The position numbers and the translations under genes are program-made. The notes below the pieces were generated by a model, which was given only the letters and a program-made list of their open reading frames with translations, had not been told where the DNA came from and did no database searches. From Mycolicibacterium houstonense (GTDB lineage: Bacteria; Actinomycetota; Actinomycetes; Mycobacteriales; Mycobacteriaceae): a DNA stretch of 43,490 nucleotides. Of this stretch, positions 42,862-43,490 are shown piece after piece. Position 1 is the first letter of the stretch, and every line of letters starts with the position of its first letter. The stretch lies in assembly GCF_900078665.2 (NCBI RefSeq), contig NZ_LT546207.1, positions 4,826,564 to 4,870,053 of the forward strand. The letters run 5' to 3'.

Positions 42862-42869
42862 ATGTTCGC
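42854..42869. promoter_or_regulatory. Near-consensus LexA box over the dinB3 start
   Basis: ACGAAC-ATAT-GTTCGC matches TCGAAC-N4-GTTCGA at 10 of 12 fixed positions; only the two outermost bases differ. The inner 14 bp CGAACATATGTTCG form a perfect palindrome. The ATG (42861-42859 on the minus strand) lies inside, the same geometry as the perfect box at 11461-11476. Confidence 0.55.
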
Positions 42870-42885
42870 ATAACCGGCCGACGGG

Positions 42886-43490
42886 TTACGCGGCGTCGCC
42901 GTAGATGCTGTTCAGCCAGATGTGGGCGAGGGTGTCGACCACCTTGTCGTAGTCGACGGCGGGCTGTTCGGTGCCGAGGGCGGCCATCATGGTTCGCTCG
43001 TTCATCAGGTTGAGCGAGGTCGCCAGGTCCATGGCCGGGATGGTGTCCGGGGCGGCGCCCCGTTGGCGCTCGGCGGTGATCAGCGCGGCCGTCAGACCGA
43101 TCCACTTCTGCATGAGCCCGGACCAGAACGTGCGGAACTCGGGGCTGCTGTTCAACGCCTCGGTGCCGGCCCGGGCGGTGGCGGGATGCGATCCGAACGA
43201 GCTGAAGAAGATCTCGATGCCGTGGCGGATGGCGCGCTTCGGATCGGACGGCATGTCCTCCAGGGCGCTGTCGAAGCCGGTGTCCGCTCGCTTGATCAGC
43301 GGATCGAGTAGTGACAGCAGGACGGCTTCCTTGGAGGGGAAGTAGAAGTAGAACGTCGGCCGGGAGATTCCGGCGCCTTTGGCCAGGTCATCGACCGAAA
43401 TATCGGCGAAGTTCTTGGTCTCCAGCAGCTGGCGGGCGGTTGCGAGAATCGCGGCCTCGCGGTCGTCGCCCGACGGGCGGGCGGCCCGGC
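42886..43490 (-). CDS. ethR: EthR, TetR-family repressor (5' end beyond the window)
   Basis: At least 201 residues are visible; the true start is beyond the right edge. The sequence ARPSGDDREAAILATARQLL... ADISVDDLAKGAGISRPTFYFYFPSKEAVLLSLLD and, later, MQKWIGLTAALITAERQRGAAPDTIPAMDLATSLNLMNERT and AHIWLNSIYG closely follow M. tuberculosis EthR (Rv3855). EthR represses the adjacent Baeyer-Villiger monooxygenase gene ethA, which activates the prodrug ethionamide; ethA would lie just outside. DinB3 is downstream on the same strand. Confidence 0.95.
   Translation of the reverse strand, partial: RAARPSGDDREAAILATARQLLETKNFADISVDDLAKGAGISRPTFYFYFPSKEAVLLSLLDPLIKRADTGFDSALEDMPSDPKRAIRHGIEIFFSSFGSHPATARAGTEALNSSPEFRTFWSGLMQKWIGLTAALITAERQRGAAPDTIPAMDLATSLNLMNERTMMAALGTEQPAVDYDKVVDTLAHIWLNSIYGDAA

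Overview
The window reads as chromosomal DNA from a rapidly growing mycobacterium (Mycolicibacterium, close to M. smegmatis in gene content). It is GC-rich, uses many GTG starts, and carries recognisable mycobacterial orthologs: a cyp138-type P450 with its TetR neighbour, msrA, Rv0138/Rv0139-like genes, a Rv0142-like glycosylase, a Rv0143c-like CLC channel, the 183-residue Dps, gltB/gltD, a third DinB polymerase and the 3' part of ethR. No rRNA, tRNA, CRISPR or insertion sequence was seen.

Left part (1-5.0 kb): an F420/FMN-type oxidoreductase is followed by an uncharacterised operon of a GT4 glycosyltransferase, a SAM methyltransferase and an alpha/alpha-toroid protein. A convergent second methyltransferase and a TetR regulator come next. 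The operon and the TetR gene share the same 12-bp operator core at an identical distance from their -10 boxes.

5.0-19.3 kb: the region resembling Mtb Rv0135c-Rv0143c, with extra genes interspersed. It holds TetR<>cyp138 with a double operator, msrA, a lipoprotein, and a Rv0138/Rv0139 pair behind a perfect KstR-type box. An LCM-type methyltransferase, a small secreted protein and a DUF4262 protein follow. Next is a frameshifted 13E12/HNH gene with a perfect LexA box on its start codon, then SRPBCC, DUF427, an HhH-GPD glycosylase, Dps, a metallo-beta-lactamase-fold protein behind a SoxR/MerR-shaped operator, aquaporin and a CLC channel.

18.5-27.9 kb: a thioesterase and a His-rich CPH-type copper ATPase diverge from one CsoR-type operator. 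They are followed by the glutamate synthase operon gltBD, which has a structured leader.

27.9-30.2 kb: the most notable element. A three-gene cassette (EspC-like type VII partner, WXG-headed toxin with a PD-(D/E)xK C-terminus, probable Imm52-type immunity protein) sits between gltD and a luxR gene. It is flanked by a 25-bp direct repeat (24/25 identical) of the gltD 3' end. The repeat carries the stop codons of both neighbours, which marks this as a recently inserted islet.

30.2-35.2 kb: a LuxR regulator diverges from an amidohydrolase-amidase-nitrilase operon, probably a C-N bond catabolic route. 35.2-43.5 kb: a 46-residue small protein with its own promoter, Shine-Dalgarno and terminator, then an LLM oxidoreductase, a succinate-semialdehyde-type dehydrogenase, an ArsR-SulP operon, a stand-alone HhH-PHP protein, a small membrane protein, DinB3-like polymerase with a near-consensus LexA box, and ethR running off the right edge.

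Many genes have a TANNNT box ending 7-8 nt before the start codon, so leaderless transcription appears common here.
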